DNA of 64,000 nucleotides, taken from positions 434,001-498,000 of the forward strand of contig NC_006041.1 in NCBI RefSeq assembly GCF_000002515.2. Reading direction: 5' to 3'. Below are positions 54,881 to 64,000 of the stretch, one piece after another (the first letter of the stretch is position 1; each line of letters opens with the position of its first letter). The DNA comes from Kluyveromyces lactis. Lineage: Eukaryota; Ascomycota; Saccharomycetes; Saccharomycetales; Saccharomycetaceae. The notes under the pieces were generated by a model. That model was not told where the DNA came from and made no database searches. It was given only the letters and a program-made list of their open reading frames with translations. The position numbers were made by a program, and so were the translations under genes.

Positions 54881-55966
54881 TCACATAATAATAGCTTCCT
54901 TTGGAACATTAACGGAGATGGACTTGTGAGGCAAGACTTTACCACCGTTGATGTAAATTTCGTCCTTGACTTCGACATCATCACCTAGAACGGTGACACC
55001 TTCCAAACGAGCCCATTTACCGACAGTAGAGTTCCAACCGATGATGGTGGACTTGACCAAAGCATGGTCCTTGATATGAGAGTTGGATAGGGCAACAGAT
55101 CTGGTAATTCTGACACCATCACCGATAACGACGTTTGGACCGATAACTACATCAGGACCGACCTTTGCAGTTGGAGAAATCTTGGCAGTTGGGTCAACCA
55201 AAACGTTGCCAACAATGTTTTCACCCTTGGCCAACTTAGCTGGATCTCTCTTGGACAAAGAGTTCAAATATAGCACTGTACCAGATAAGAAGTCCTTTGG
55301 TTGACCGACATCCATCCAGTATCCTTCAAGATCGAAAGAGTATAGGGATTTTTGTTCGACTAAGATTGGGAAAGTCTCCTTTTCAATAGAGGTTGGCTTC
55401 AAGTCAATCAAGTCAATAACTTCCGGGTTCAAGATGTACAAACCGGCGTTGATTCTGTTACCGACGAATTCAACTGGTTTTTCCACAAATCTGTCAATCA
55501 AATTTGGAGTAGCAATGTCATGAACAATGACACCGTATTTGGATGGTTCATCGACCTTAGTAGCGACAATGGTACCCTTACCACCGTGAGCTTGGTGGAA
55601 ATCAGCCAATTCCTTGAATGGATAGTCACAGATAACATCTGAGTTCAAGACAAAGAATGGTGAATTGTCCTTCTTCAAGACACTTTCTGCCAATTTCAAT
55701 GGACCAGCAGTACCCAATGGTTCGGTTTCGACAGAGAAAGTGATGGAGACACCGAATTCGTCTTCGTATTTCTTCAAAGTTTCAACCATAACTTCTGGTC
55801 TGTAGTTAACGGCCAACACGATATCAGTAACACCAGCAGCAGCCAAAGCTTCGATTTGATGTAAAATCATTGGTCTGTTACCAAATTCAACCAATGGCTT
55901 TGGAACAGTCAAAGTCAAAGGTCTCAATCTGGTACCGTAACCACCAACTAGAATTAAACCCTTCAT
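54881..55966 (-). CDS. PSA1: GDP-mannose pyrophosphorylase (mannose-1-phosphate guanylyltransferase)
   Basis: Psa1 makes GDP-mannose from GTP and mannose-1-phosphate in the cytosol; GDP-mannose feeds N- and O-glycosylation, GPI anchors and cell wall mannan. The product has 361 residues, the usual length. The nucleotidyltransferase signature [18 protein letters not shown] starts at residue 8. Further motifs are [23 protein letters not shown] and [20 protein letters not shown]. The C-terminal third is a left-handed beta helix of hexapeptide repeats ([19 protein letters not shown]). Codon use is strongly biased, as in highly expressed yeast genes. Its promoter region is unusually long. Confidence 0.98.
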   Translation of the reverse strand: MKGLILVGGYGTRLRPLTLTVPKPLVEFGNRPMILHQIEALAAAGVTDIVLAVNYRPEVMVETLKKYEDEFGVSITFSVETEPLGTAGPLKLAESVLKKDNSPFFVLNSDVICDYPFKELADFHQAHGGKGTIVATKVDEPSKYGVIVHDIATPNLIDRFVEKPVEFVGNRINAGLYILNPEVIDLIDLKPTSIEKETFPILVEQKSLYSFDLEGYWMDVGQPKDFLSGTVLYLNSLSKRDPAKLAKGENIVGNVLVDPTAKISPTAKVGPDVVIGPNVVIGDGVRITRSVALSNSHIKDHALVKSTIIGWNSTVGKWARLEGVTVLGDDVEVKDEIYINGGKVLPHKSISVNVPKEAIIM

Positions 55967-56319
55967 ATTATATAATCTTTCTTTGTATTAAAACCTGTTG
56001 CGTTTCTTGTATAAATAATACCTGTCGTCCAGTTATTATTGTTATTGAGAGAGAAAGGTCAAAAATTAACGTTTTCCTTCAAAAGTGTTCCTCAATTACT
56101 TCGATTCCAAGCAGTCACTCCTTTGATAGCCTAAAAATCAATTTTATATACCCAAGAACCAGACAAAAACATCCGACTCCAACTCTAAATACACAAAATT
56201 CACCTTATACAGAGATCTTATAGTTCCATAATTTTTTAAACGTGTCTTTTTTCTATTTATTTATATATACTGAAAATCTGAGCCAACTGGTTTTCGTGAG
56301 ATTTTGGAAACTCAAAAAC

Positions 56320-56335
56320 TTTTTTTTTTTTTTTT
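56320..56335. repeat. Poly(dT) tract of 16, PSA1 promoter
   Basis: Sixteen consecutive T on the plus strand, about 355 bp upstream of the PSA1 ATG. Poly(dA:dT) tracts repel nucleosomes in yeast promoters. Confidence 0.8.
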
Positions 56336-56786
56336 GATTCCTCTGGCTTTTTGGCTACGAATTTTTCACCAAGCAATAACAGTGAAAGAAAGAAAATAGA
56401 TCGAATATTACGTAAACTGCGTGCTATGAGTGCATACGTTTTAACATTGGTCTAGGTACCATACAGCTGAATGGATGCATTCCGGTGAGGAGAATATGAG
56501 AATGTCTTGTGTCTTGTTTACTCGAGGAATTGACTTTTTAATACTTACTAGCGCTCTATTGTATGGCGTTGCATCTTGCATCTTGTGCATGGGGTGGTTT
56601 TTTTCTTGCAAGTGGCACCTACGTAATTCAGAGATTGGTATGGGCAGTTCCACTCGAGAGAGTGCTCGGCACCATAAAATTCAACCAAGCAGTACTATAC
56701 TATTTAGTTCACGTTGTTTTAGATTTCTTCTTTTTCACAGTAACCCCAGCAGTAACGGTAAAAATAGTAGTATCTGAAATGTGTGC

Positions 56787-56813
56787 AAAAAAAAAAAAAA
56801 AAAAAAAAAAAAA
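56787..56813. repeat. Poly(dA) tract of 27
   Basis: Twenty-seven consecutive A on the plus strand, the longest homopolymer in the window, about 820 bp upstream of PSA1. Exact length may be affected by sequencing error and strain variation. Confidence 0.85.
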
Positions 56814-56869
56814 GAAGCAGGTAGCCAGTTCACGAGGCAACCACAAACACACACGAAACGGCGTTGTTG

Positions 56870-56876
56870 TTACCCG
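56870..56876. promoter_or_regulatory. Reb1-type box TTACCCG between PSA1 and FUI1
   Basis: TTACCCG is the Reb1 core. It lies close to the long poly(dA) tract, the combination typical of nucleosome-free regions and terminators. Confidence 0.4.
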
Positions 56877-56974
56877 GAGAAATTTGTGTAAAAGTTGTTC
56901 CGCTGTTTGTGTTTCTGTATTTGTGCGGCTGGTTCTGGTTTTTTGGCGGTGAGATGCTGTTGTGTTCTGTTCAG

Positions 56975-57010
56975 ATTTTGTCAATTTTGTCAATTTTGTC
57001 AATTTCGTCG
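56975..57010. repeat. Tandem 9-bp repeat ATTTTGTCA
   Basis: Three perfect copies of ATTTTGTCA (56975-57001) and one diverged copy (to 57010), between PSA1 and FUI1. No known factor site. Confidence 0.85.
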
Positions 57011-57390
57011 CGCTTGTTTGCTGCGTTGGCGGTTTTCGGAAAAACTTTTTCCGTATTTTCCTGCGTCCATTGTTTACTGTTTTCGTCATTCTAGAACTAT
57101 ACATCATATTCGGATCAAGCAGATGTTGATAGTTGTTGTAATTAATTAAATTAATATTGATACACGTAATATACACATATATGTAAATGCTAGGTAGTTG
57201 ATGCTAAGATTAATAGTATAGAAGTTGTACTAATGCTAGAAAGGAATAAGAAAGACAAAGTCTTTCTTTTATGTTGTTATTCTTATTATTGTTTGTATTG
57301 TTATTGTTATCATTATGGTTGTTCATTTTTTTTTGTCACATTTTTTGTTCTGAAGACTAAGAAGAAGGAGCGGACTCAAGCGAAGGATTT

Positions 57391-59229
57391 CTAAAATTCG
57401 AACTTCTTCATATCATCATCAGCTGTTTCGTGTACATGTACAGCAGTTGTGGTGACCGATTCGTCATCAAAATTGTAACCGTTGTCTTCGAAATCCCTTC
57501 TTTCCTCGTGGAAATGTTCCACATCAACCCATTTTTCGTACCATACTCTTTGGAAGAACTTGACGCCCTTTGGCGTACCATCAATTGGGAAATAGTAGCA
57601 TAATAGGCAGTAAATTGAGAAAGACACACCCCAGCCGACAAAATAATTTAAATAGTAGACTCTCATGGCGCCCTCGGGTACACTTGGTCCAACAGAGCCG
57701 ATGAAACCAGGGAAATTTGGTACCATTCCTAATGCGTATGCTACCACTGCTCTCCAGTTGGTTCCGTACTTGTTGTACATGTACCAAGTGCCCAACTTAT
57801 TGGTGTAACAATGGTGTAAGTTGATGTATCCCTTGCGTACCACGTAGTAATCGGCAGCAATGACACCGGAGATACTGGATAAGAAAACGGCGTAAGCGGA
57901 CAATGCTGTGGTGAATTTGGATGAGCTGGCCATTAAGTCCCATGGACAGATAGCAATTGAGATGGCAGCACAAATGTATGAACCACGTCTGATATTAATG
58001 AATTTAGGTAGTAGTGCAGTCATATCCGTACCAGCACTGATGGAGTTTGAAGCGACATTGGTACCTAATTGAGCCAATGCAAAGGATAATGCGATTAAAA
58101 ATACACCGGCACGATTCCCAGAATTGTAATTGTCCAAGAATCTATTCAAAATATCCAATGGATTCCAATAGTTGACTTGATACATGTGAAAGGCAGCTGA
58201 GGTGATTAGAATACCTATGATACCCAAGATCGAATAAACCACTGGGATAAAAATTAATTGAGAGTAGATAGATGATCTCTTTGTCTTGGAAAATCTGGCA
58301 AAATCTGGTGCGTTTAAGATTAACGTAGCAAAGTTATCTAATGAAGTCATGACGGCTCTAACATAAGCCCATCCGATTAATGACTTTGATGGTGGTTCTA
58401 AGGATAAGGATCCAAGTTCAAGGTTACCGCCAGATTTCTTGATAGTCCAGATTAAGAATGCGACCAATGCTACTGGAGTGATCATTGTTTTGGCAACAAA
58501 CAAATGTCTTAAAGAATGTGGTGAAAACCATAGTGCAGGTAGTTGGATAGCCCAGAAAATCATGAAACACAGAAATTGGAATGTCGTTAAATTAGGGCTA
58601 GAAAAAGTGTTGTTGATTCTCGTCTCCAAATCAGTACCAAAGATTGCTTTCAACATCAATTGAACAGTTTGAGATCCAATGTAAGTCTGTACACCGAACC
58701 AGACCACCGCCATCACAACACGGTTAATGACAATCCACACCGAGAAGTATACTCCGAAGGCGGCTCTGGAGGCGATTGGAAATGAAATGTGGTAGAAGTT
58801 ACCGACACGACAAGCGAGCACGACATAAAGACCAACGAAAGTGAAACCCAAGGTAGACATAATCCATGTCTGGTACCAAGTTAAACCCAGTTGCAAGCCG
58901 AGAACACATGTTTCCAAGGTGTTACAGTTTAATGCACCAGAAACGATGAAACTGAAAAATTGTTTCCAGTCCCATACTCTTCTCTTTTCTTCAACAGGTC
59001 TCAAATCATCATTATAAACAAAAGATTCAATAAAGGATTCCGCGCGGCGATTAGAAGCAGTATTGGTGTGTTGCTTGACTTCAAAGAAATGCATACACTT
59101 TTCAAACAAATTTCTTGGTTTCGTCTCGATCAGCTCATGAGCTTGAGTTTCAACGGTATCAGACTTTTCGCCAGAACTTTGCATATCATCTTCAAAAACT
59201 TCGAATTGTGGAGACAAAGCAGAAGACAT
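57391..59229 (-). CDS. FUI1: Uridine permease Fui1 (NCS1 family)
   Basis: Fui1 is the plasma-membrane proton symporter for uridine, one of the Fur4/Dal4/Fui1 group. The product has 612 residues. The open frame reaches a TTG, but the ATG at 59227-59229 (MSSALSPQFEVFEDD) is used. Twelve membrane segments are expected between about residues 95 and 560. It resembles S. cerevisiae Fui1 more than Fur4 or Dal4: FFEVK before the membrane part, IGSQTVQLMLKAIFGT, NPLDILNRFLDNYNSGNRAG and HCYTNKLGTWYMYNKYGTNW. Acidic N- and C-terminal tails with Lys and Ser are typical of Rsp5-ubiquitinated permeases. In S. cerevisiae FUI1 (YBL042C) is also close to a CTP synthase gene. Confidence 0.92.
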   Translation of the reverse strand: MSSALSPQFEVFEDDMQSSGEKSDTVETQAHELIETKPRNLFEKCMHFFEVKQHTNTASNRRAESFIESFVYNDDLRPVEEKRRVWDWKQFFSFIVSGALNCNTLETCVLGLQLGLTWYQTWIMSTLGFTFVGLYVVLACRVGNFYHISFPIASRAAFGVYFSVWIVINRVVMAVVWFGVQTYIGSQTVQLMLKAIFGTDLETRINNTFSSPNLTTFQFLCFMIFWAIQLPALWFSPHSLRHLFVAKTMITPVALVAFLIWTIKKSGGNLELGSLSLEPPSKSLIGWAYVRAVMTSLDNFATLILNAPDFARFSKTKRSSIYSQLIFIPVVYSILGIIGILITSAAFHMYQVNYWNPLDILNRFLDNYNSGNRAGVFLIALSFALAQLGTNVASNSISAGTDMTALLPKFINIRRGSYICAAISIAICPWDLMASSSKFTTALSAYAVFLSSISGVIAADYYVVRKGYINLHHCYTNKLGTWYMYNKYGTNWRAVVAYALGMVPNFPGFIGSVGPSVPEGAMRVYYLNYFVGWGVSFSIYCLLCYYFPIDGTPKGVKFFQRVWYEKWVDVEHFHEERRDFEDNGYNFDDESVTTTAVHVHETADDDMKKFEF

Positions 59230-60498
59230 TGTTGCTGCTGAATGTTTAACAGCCGTGGCGGAGAGCGAGTTGAGGGGAAGGAGTTCCAAAGATGTCAAAA
59301 TCGGAAAACCGTCAAGTAACTGCTCTTTAATGCTTCAGCGAATGAGGGACTATTCTGTCTGCTTAGTCTAAGGTGTAAAGAGAATATTAACCTTTTCTGG
59401 GGTTTTATGAAAGCTTAATAAAATGCATAAACAAAAACTACGAATGATGAATTAAATGAGGAATGGTGTACATCAAATTACCAGAAAATGATCTGCGTAA
59501 AGAGATCTTTAAACTAAGGCGGTATCAAAGCAGAACAGAAGAGTTTATCTAAAATTCCCCCATTTTATATATTTTCATTCATTGTCCTCATCATCCAACG
59601 GATCTCCGATGGTAGTTAAGCATTTTGTCACAATTAATGGGACATTCAATACATCTAGCTGACTGTCAGCGCAAAGTGTCATTTCATCTCATCTCATCAT
59701 TCGAGGCACATTCATATTGTTTCACAGAACGTACCGCACCACTATCAAAAAAGAAATAAAATTTTCAAAATCTTTCGGCGATCGATGTCCTGAAAAAAAA
59801 ATTTCTGTCTTACTTAAGCGATTTCATCACCAAATCATCATCACTGGAATGAATTTCTAATGGATATGGGGCATTTGTTTCTGAACCTTGGCTAGAGTAA
59901 ATTTGGCACAAGGTGAGAGTAAACCTTAATTCTTTTAATTCTTCATGTGAAGTTTCGTTCGATACCTATCGTAGTAAAGCTAGAGTATTGGATCTTTCGA
60001 AGGTTTGACCGTCGCTCGGCATCTGAAGGTTGCGAAAGACATTTGGCTCTTCATGTCTCCTAAAAGTAAAGAATATTATTCACTATGTATAAAAGTTTCC
60101 GTCTATATACTCGGAATTGCCGTTTTGCTATTCAATTATACCCGTTCGACTTGTCCCATGTACCTTCATGTTTCCGCTGTCTGTCGAGAACGGCTTTTCT
60201 GTTCTCATTTTTCTTTTGCGAACCCCATTTCTTTTACTGGCTTTTGTTCAGAATCCGACGTGTAGCGCGTTTGCTTCCGATTGTGGTAAAGTGAATCGCG
60301 GAAAGTGCCAATACGAACTCTTGACAATTTCTAGTTGACACTTTGTAGCTACTAGCCTGCAGTAAAAAAGACATTTGTTTGCTCTGTACAGAGCGATTGA
60401 GCGTATGTAATTCTGTCTCATTGGGTTACCCCGCCATATATTTGGATGAGCTCCACCTAGTTGGATGTTAATGGAGAACGGATCAACGATGATCTTCT
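59230..60498. other. FUI1 promoter and VPS25 3' flank
   Basis: These 1269 bp are mostly FUI1 upstream sequence. Open frames at 60005-60338 overlap in three frames and are unrecognised. No clear regulatory motif could be named and no RNA gene is seen. Confidence 0.45.
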
Positions 60499-61056
60499 TC
60501 ATACTATTTTGACACCAACAATCTTCCCTTGGTCTTTTAGTAACGTAGCTCTATTACGATCAACTAGTCTATGAAGCACCAAAAGGCAAAATGAACTAGG
60601 CATTCCGTAGAATTTGCAATTGGTGTTTTCGTCACTCTCACAGATTTCATATATGGTAATTACCTGGTTGAGTTTCCCACTAGTTTCACACCATTCTAGA
60701 ATGGTAGAGCTCCATGAGTCTAGTGATTCCCAGAATATAGCTATCATGTTGGAATCCTCGGATTCTTTTAATTGTAATGCAGTCTCATTTTGTAGCATGT
60801 ACGCCCAAATTTCTTGCTGAAATTCTAGGCTACAAGCTCGTTGTATTTCAGGGTTTTCGAATATCGATATTAGTAGTTCCCCCGTACTTTGGTCATAAAT
60901 CTTGCCATTTTTGTTTATACACCATTTTGAGAGTTGCGCGCACGTCTGTAATATTATGGATTCCCAGGTTTGCAACTGCTGCTTTCTGATTAATTTGTTC
61001 GTTTGAGGAGTATAAAGAGGTGGAAACTTGTATATCTGTGGCGTTTCTAATGTCAT
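60499..61056 (-). CDS. VPS25: ESCRT-II subunit Vps25
   Basis: Vps25 is present twice in the ESCRT-II complex with Vps22 and Vps36 and binds Vps20 of ESCRT-III, for sorting into multivesicular endosomes. From the ATG at 61054-61056 the product has 185 residues (202 in S. cerevisiae). MTLETPQIYKFPPLYTPQTN contains the conserved PPLYT start. Two winged-helix domains follow, with the strongly conserved WESLDSWSSTILEWCETSGK and LNQVITIYEICES, and VDRNRATLLKDQGKIVGVKI at the end. Another in-frame ATG at 61138-61140 would add 28 residues without family similarity; I prefer the shorter form. Divergent from MCM16. Confidence 0.94.
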   Translation of the reverse strand: MTLETPQIYKFPPLYTPQTNKLIRKQQLQTWESIILQTCAQLSKWCINKNGKIYDQSTGELLISIFENPEIQRACSLEFQQEIWAYMLQNETALQLKESEDSNMIAIFWESLDSWSSTILEWCETSGKLNQVITIYEICESDENTNCKFYGMPSSFCLLVLHRLVDRNRATLLKDQGKIVGVKIV

Positions 61057-61320
61057 TCCAATGTTGATGAATGTTTCTGTTTCTGAATGATGTATTCTGA
61101 TTGATGATGAAAGCGTCAGAGCTGGATCACCTTTTCTCATATACCATGTCGTCGTTTCGGTACATTTTTTCCTTGGATTTCAACTTCTTTCCTTTCTGAT
61201 AATTGTAAAAAAATAAAGGATTAAACATTAAGGTATAATAATGCATAAAGGAAAAATCCAGTATATTGCAAGCACAGATGCTAGGCGATCTCTCGTTCAA
61301 GCTATTTTTGTGAGCCGCTT

Positions 61321-61356
61321 ATGAAGATTTCCAACCATCATGCAATCAGAGGTTGA
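61321..61356 (+). promoter_or_regulatory. Upstream ORF overlapping the MCM16 start codon
   Basis: An ATG at 61321, 19 nt before the MCM16 ATG and in another frame, opens an 11-codon frame (MKISNHHAIRG) that ends after the MCM16 ATG. If the transcript includes it, scanning ribosomes would often miss the main start, lowering Mcm16 synthesis. Confidence 0.5.
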
Positions 61357-61831
61357 TGATTTGGAACGGAGATATGTCTCCGTGTATAAAGAGCTTCTAT
61401 TGCAACTGGACAAGCTATTTCTTTTGCAAAATGGTAGTAACATGGATAGCGAATTGAAAGCTAAATCAAGACTACGTGCTTTACATCAACTTAATGTGTC
61501 CGAAACTGCATCGTATCTGAATATGAAAGATACCAACAATGATACCAAGAGGCAAGTCACAACCCTTCTTGAGAATAAATACGAGAGAGATGGAGAACTA
61601 CGCGTCAACATAGAAAAACACTGGACATTAATTGAAAAGTGGTTGAGTCAGACTCATGAAACAATAAAACTGCGACAAAAATTAGTGGAACTCTCTGCAA
61701 AATTCCCAGAACCTGCTGAAAACTCACCGCCAGACCCTAAGCTTACACAGACGCTTGAGATGTTGCGGTCCATATACAGTGTTCTTGTCATTCAAGGCGG
61801 ATATCAGGACGTGGTCTTTGATCACGATTAA
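61340..61831 (+). CDS. MCM16: Inner kinetochore protein Mcm16 (CENP-H)
   Basis: Mcm16 forms the Ctf3-Mcm16-Mcm22 part of the yeast inner kinetochore. The product has 163 residues (181 in S. cerevisiae), mostly coiled coil. Similarity to yeast Mcm16 is seen near the N-terminus (YVSVYKELLLQLDKLFLLQN against YRELLITLDRLYLI), in KLVELSAKFPEPAENSPPDP against LIELSSKFPKP, and at the end, VIQGGYQDVVFDHD against a similar HSGYTN ending. A small upstream frame (61321-61356) starts before and overlaps the ATG. The neighbours differ from S. cerevisiae (YPR046W), so the name rests on sequence alone. Confidence 0.85.
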   Translation: MQSEVDDLERRYVSVYKELLLQLDKLFLLQNGSNMDSELKAKSRLRALHQLNVSETASYLNMKDTNNDTKRQVTTLLENKYERDGELRVNIEKHWTLIEKWLSQTHETIKLRQKLVELSAKFPEPAENSPPDPKLTQTLEMLRSIYSVLVIQGGYQDVVFDHD

Positions 61832-62270
61832 CAACAATCAAAACCTTGATGTAATATATTGATTTAGTGAGCCTTTCTATTGGTATATAGCTGCTATTCC
61901 CTTAATACGGTGATTCAATCTTGAAAGCTCTTTGTGTGTACGTAAAATTAAGTAAATTCCAGTATATCGCGATTATAAGAAAAAGAAAAGTGAGGCGATG
62001 AGATGTCATAAAATTTTCAGAGCTAGAGCTTTTGAAAGTTTAAAGAACATGAACAAGTCCATAACACGAGAGTTCTTCAGTCCGTGGTTTTGACTTATCT
62101 TGAAGATTGCCCTTGCATTCTTTCGTTCGCGATCCAGTGCCAAATTGAGTTCAGAGTTTGTGTCATAGTGTTAGAGAAGTGGTTCTTGTTTTTCACTGGT
62201 TGTATCATTTCACTGTCATCATCAAATAACAAAGGATAAGGAACAGCAAGTAAAATAATAAACAAGCATA
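61832..62270. other. MCM16-URA7 intergenic region
   Basis: These 439 bp contain the MCM16 3' end and the CTP synthase promoter. The last 60 bp are A-rich without G-rich interruptions, a typical leader of a highly expressed yeast gene. No gene is seen. Confidence 0.5.
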
Positions 62271-64000
62271 ATGAAGTACGTCGTTGTATCTGGTGGTGTC
62301 ATTTCAGGTATTGGTAAGGGGGTGTTAGCCTCGAGCACCGGTATGTTGTTGAAAACCCTAGGTTTGAAAGTAACATCCATCAAAATCGATCCATACATGA
62401 ACTTGGATGCTGGTACAATGTCTCCATTGGAGCACGGTGAATGCTTTGTTTTGAACGATGGTGGTGAGACCGATTTAGATTTGGGTAACTATGAACGTTA
62501 CCTAAATGTGACTTTAACTAAGGACCATAATATCACTACTGGTAAGATCTATTCCCATGTCATCGCTAAGGAACGTAAAGGTGATTATTTGGGTAAGACA
62601 GTTCAAGTTGTGCCTCATTTGACTAATGCTATCCAAGATTGGATTGAGCGTGTTTCTAAAATCCCAGTTGACAACACTGGTTTAGAACCAGACGTTTGTA
62701 TCATTGAATTAGGTGGTACTGTCGGTGATATTGAATCTGCGCCATTCGTCGAGGCTTTAAGACAATTCCAATTCAGAGTTGGAAGGGAAAACTTTGCCTT
62801 GATTCATGTGTCTTTAGTTCCAGTTATTCATGGTGAACAAAAGACTAAGCCAACTCAAGCTGCTATCAAAGACCTGAGATCTTTGGGTTTAACTCCAGAT
62901 ATGATTGCATGTCGTTGTACCGAAAAGCTAGATCAGCCAACCATTGACAAAATCGCTATGTTCTGTCATGTTGGTCCTGAACAAGTGGTTAATGTCCATG
63001 ATGTTAACTCGACATATCACGTCCCACTTTTGTTGTTAGAACAGAAGATGATTCACTACTTAGCTGAAAGATTAAGTATATCGAAGATTGAACTATCCAT
63101 TGAAGACACTCAAAGAGGTGATGATCTATTGCAAAGATGGAAGAATCTAACTTCTAACATTGACGAATCTCTTGAAACTGTAAAGATTGCTTTGGTTGGA
63201 AAATACACAAACTTGAAAGATTCATATCTTTCTACCATTAAAGCATTGGAACACTCCTCTATGAGATGTAAACGTAAGTTAGAAATCATTTGGGTTGAAG
63301 CATCAGATTTGGAACCAGAAACTAATGAAAATGTGGAAAATAAGGCCAAGTTCCATCACGCATGGAACTGTATTTCTATAGCAGATGGTATTCTAGTCCC
63401 AGGTGGGTTCGGTAGTAGAGGTACCGAAGGTATGGTTCTTGCAGCCAAATGGGCTAGAGAAAACAACATTCCATATTTGGGTGTTTGTTTAGGTCTACAA
63501 ATTGCTACCATTGAATTTGTAAGAAACGTCTTGGGTAACAAAAACGGTACATCTGCTGAATTCTTCCCTGAATCTAACGAAGAAGATCATGTCGTTGTAT
63601 ACATGCCTGAAATAGACAAGGAAAACATGGGTGGTACTATGAGACTTGGATTAAGACCAACTATCTTTGAGCACGACACAGAATGGAGCAAGATTAGAAA
63701 GCTATACGGTGGCGGATCACAGGTCGAGGAGAGACACCGTCATCGTTACGAAATCAACCCTAAACTAATCGAATCTTTAGAAAACCATGGATTGAAATTT
63801 GTCGGTAGAGACGAAACGGGTCAAAGATGCGAAATTTTAGAACTTGAAAACCATCCATATTTCGTTGCTACTCAATACCATCCAGAATACATGTCCAAGG
63901 TTTTGGACCCATCTACGCCATTCTTGGGTTTAGTTGCCGCTGCTTCTGATATGTTAAACGAGGTCATTGAAGCCAGAACCTCTGAAACAGGTAAGGCTGA
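62271..64000 (+). CDS. URA7: CTP synthase (last codons outside window)
   Basis: CTP synthase aminates UTP to CTP with glutamine and ATP; in yeast it forms cytoplasmic filaments. The frame begins [20 protein letters not shown] at the ATG 62271 and is open to the right edge, giving 576 codons; S. cerevisiae Ura7 and Ura8 have 579 and 578, so only a few residues are missing. The synthase domain contains [20 protein letters not shown] and GGTVGDIES. The glutaminase domain has Cys406 in GVCLGLQ and His537 with Glu539 in YHPEY. A species outside the WGD would have one gene ancestral to URA7 (YBL039C) and URA8 (YJR103W). Codon bias is strong. Confidence 0.96.
   Translation, partial: MKYVVVSGGVISGIGKGVLASSTGMLLKTLGLKVTSIKIDPYMNLDAGTMSPLEHGECFVLNDGGETDLDLGNYERYLNVTLTKDHNITTGKIYSHVIAKERKGDYLGKTVQVVPHLTNAIQDWIERVSKIPVDNTGLEPDVCIIELGGTVGDIESAPFVEALRQFQFRVGRENFALIHVSLVPVIHGEQKTKPTQAAIKDLRSLGLTPDMIACRCTEKLDQPTIDKIAMFCHVGPEQVVNVHDVNSTYHVPLLLLEQKMIHYLAERLSISKIELSIEDTQRGDDLLQRWKNLTSNIDESLETVKIALVGKYTNLKDSYLSTIKALEHSSMRCKRKLEIIWVEASDLEPETNENVENKAKFHHAWNCISIADGILVPGGFGSRGTEGMVLAAKWARENNIPYLGVCLGLQIATIEFVRNVLGNKNGTSAEFFPESNEEDHVVVYMPEIDKENMGGTMRLGLRPTIFEHDTEWSKIRKLYGGGSQVEERHRHRYEINPKLIESLENHGLKFVGRDETGQRCEILELENHPYFVATQYHPEYMSKVLDPSTPFLGLVAAASDMLNEVIEARTSETGKA

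Larger units (their letters stand above)
55967..57390. other. Long PSA1 upstream region and FUI1 3' flank
   Basis: This 1424 bp region holds the PSA1 promoter (left) and the FUI1 3' end (right). It contains T16 at 56320-56335, A27 at 56787-56813, a Reb1-type TTACCCG at 56870-56876, and a 9-bp tandem repeat at 56975-57010. Overlapping open frames at 56475-56777, 56563-56952 and (minus) 56709-57176 are made long partly by the homopolymers and are not recognised. Confidence 0.5.

Noticed and set aside
1-64000. Mobile or virus-like elements, CRISPR arrays, bacterial-type operons
   Set aside because: No LTR pair, reverse transcriptase, integrase, transposase or direct-repeat array was found; all long frames are recognised host genes of a budding yeast.

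Overview
This window is nuclear DNA of a budding yeast of the genus Kluyveromyces, most probably K. lactis. Genes are compact and mostly intronless. The few introns have near-perfect yeast 5' splice sites and CTAAC-type branch points. The Mbp1 protein and the gene order fit a yeast that did not undergo the whole-genome duplication (WGD). I recognise 28 protein genes, a split tRNA-Trp gene and four spliceosomal introns (one of them inferred in a 5' leader). I see no transposon, LTR, CRISPR array or virus-like element.

Layout. 1-6.4 kb: SEC23 (cut by the left edge), GAB1, SMX3 with an ATG-only first exon, tRNA-Trp, an unidentified small membrane protein, ATP10. 6.9-12.7 kb: CCW14, PEX19, UBC9, SYO1, ECM19. 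13.6-30.5 kb: STE23, RPS29, TSR1, REH1, VAC14, SWC7, IKI3. 30.6-48.7 kb: RAD59, USO1, SMC6, NAM2, CTF3, CSR1. 49.5-56 kb: a YDL057W-like hydrolase fused to a phosphatase domain, MBP1, PSA1. 57.4-64 kb: FUI1, VPS25, MCM16 and a CTP synthase gene cut by the right edge.

From CCW14 to PSA1 the genes interleave two Saccharomyces cerevisiae segments, YLR380-YLR393 and YDL055-YDL065. This is the double conserved synteny expected of an unduplicated relative, and the single RPS29 stands where the two segments share a duplicate pair. The right end mixes genes of YBL039-042 and YJR102-103.

The genes are mainly housekeeping: secretion (SEC23, USO1), GPI and mannose metabolism (GAB1, PSA1), mitochondria (ATP10, NAM2), ribosome biogenesis (SYO1, RPS29, TSR1, REH1), genome stability (SMC6, RAD59), kinetochore (CTF3, MCM16), G1/S control (MBP1), endosome and vacuole (VAC14, VPS25), and pyrimidine supply (FUI1, CTP synthase). 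No new system of linked genes is evident. The most notable items are the hydrolase-phosphatase fusion, a ribosomal protein uS14 without its zinc site, introns hidden at or next to start codons in SMX3, VAC14 and RPS29, and a 2 kb gap between RAD59 and USO1 that no recognised gene explains.
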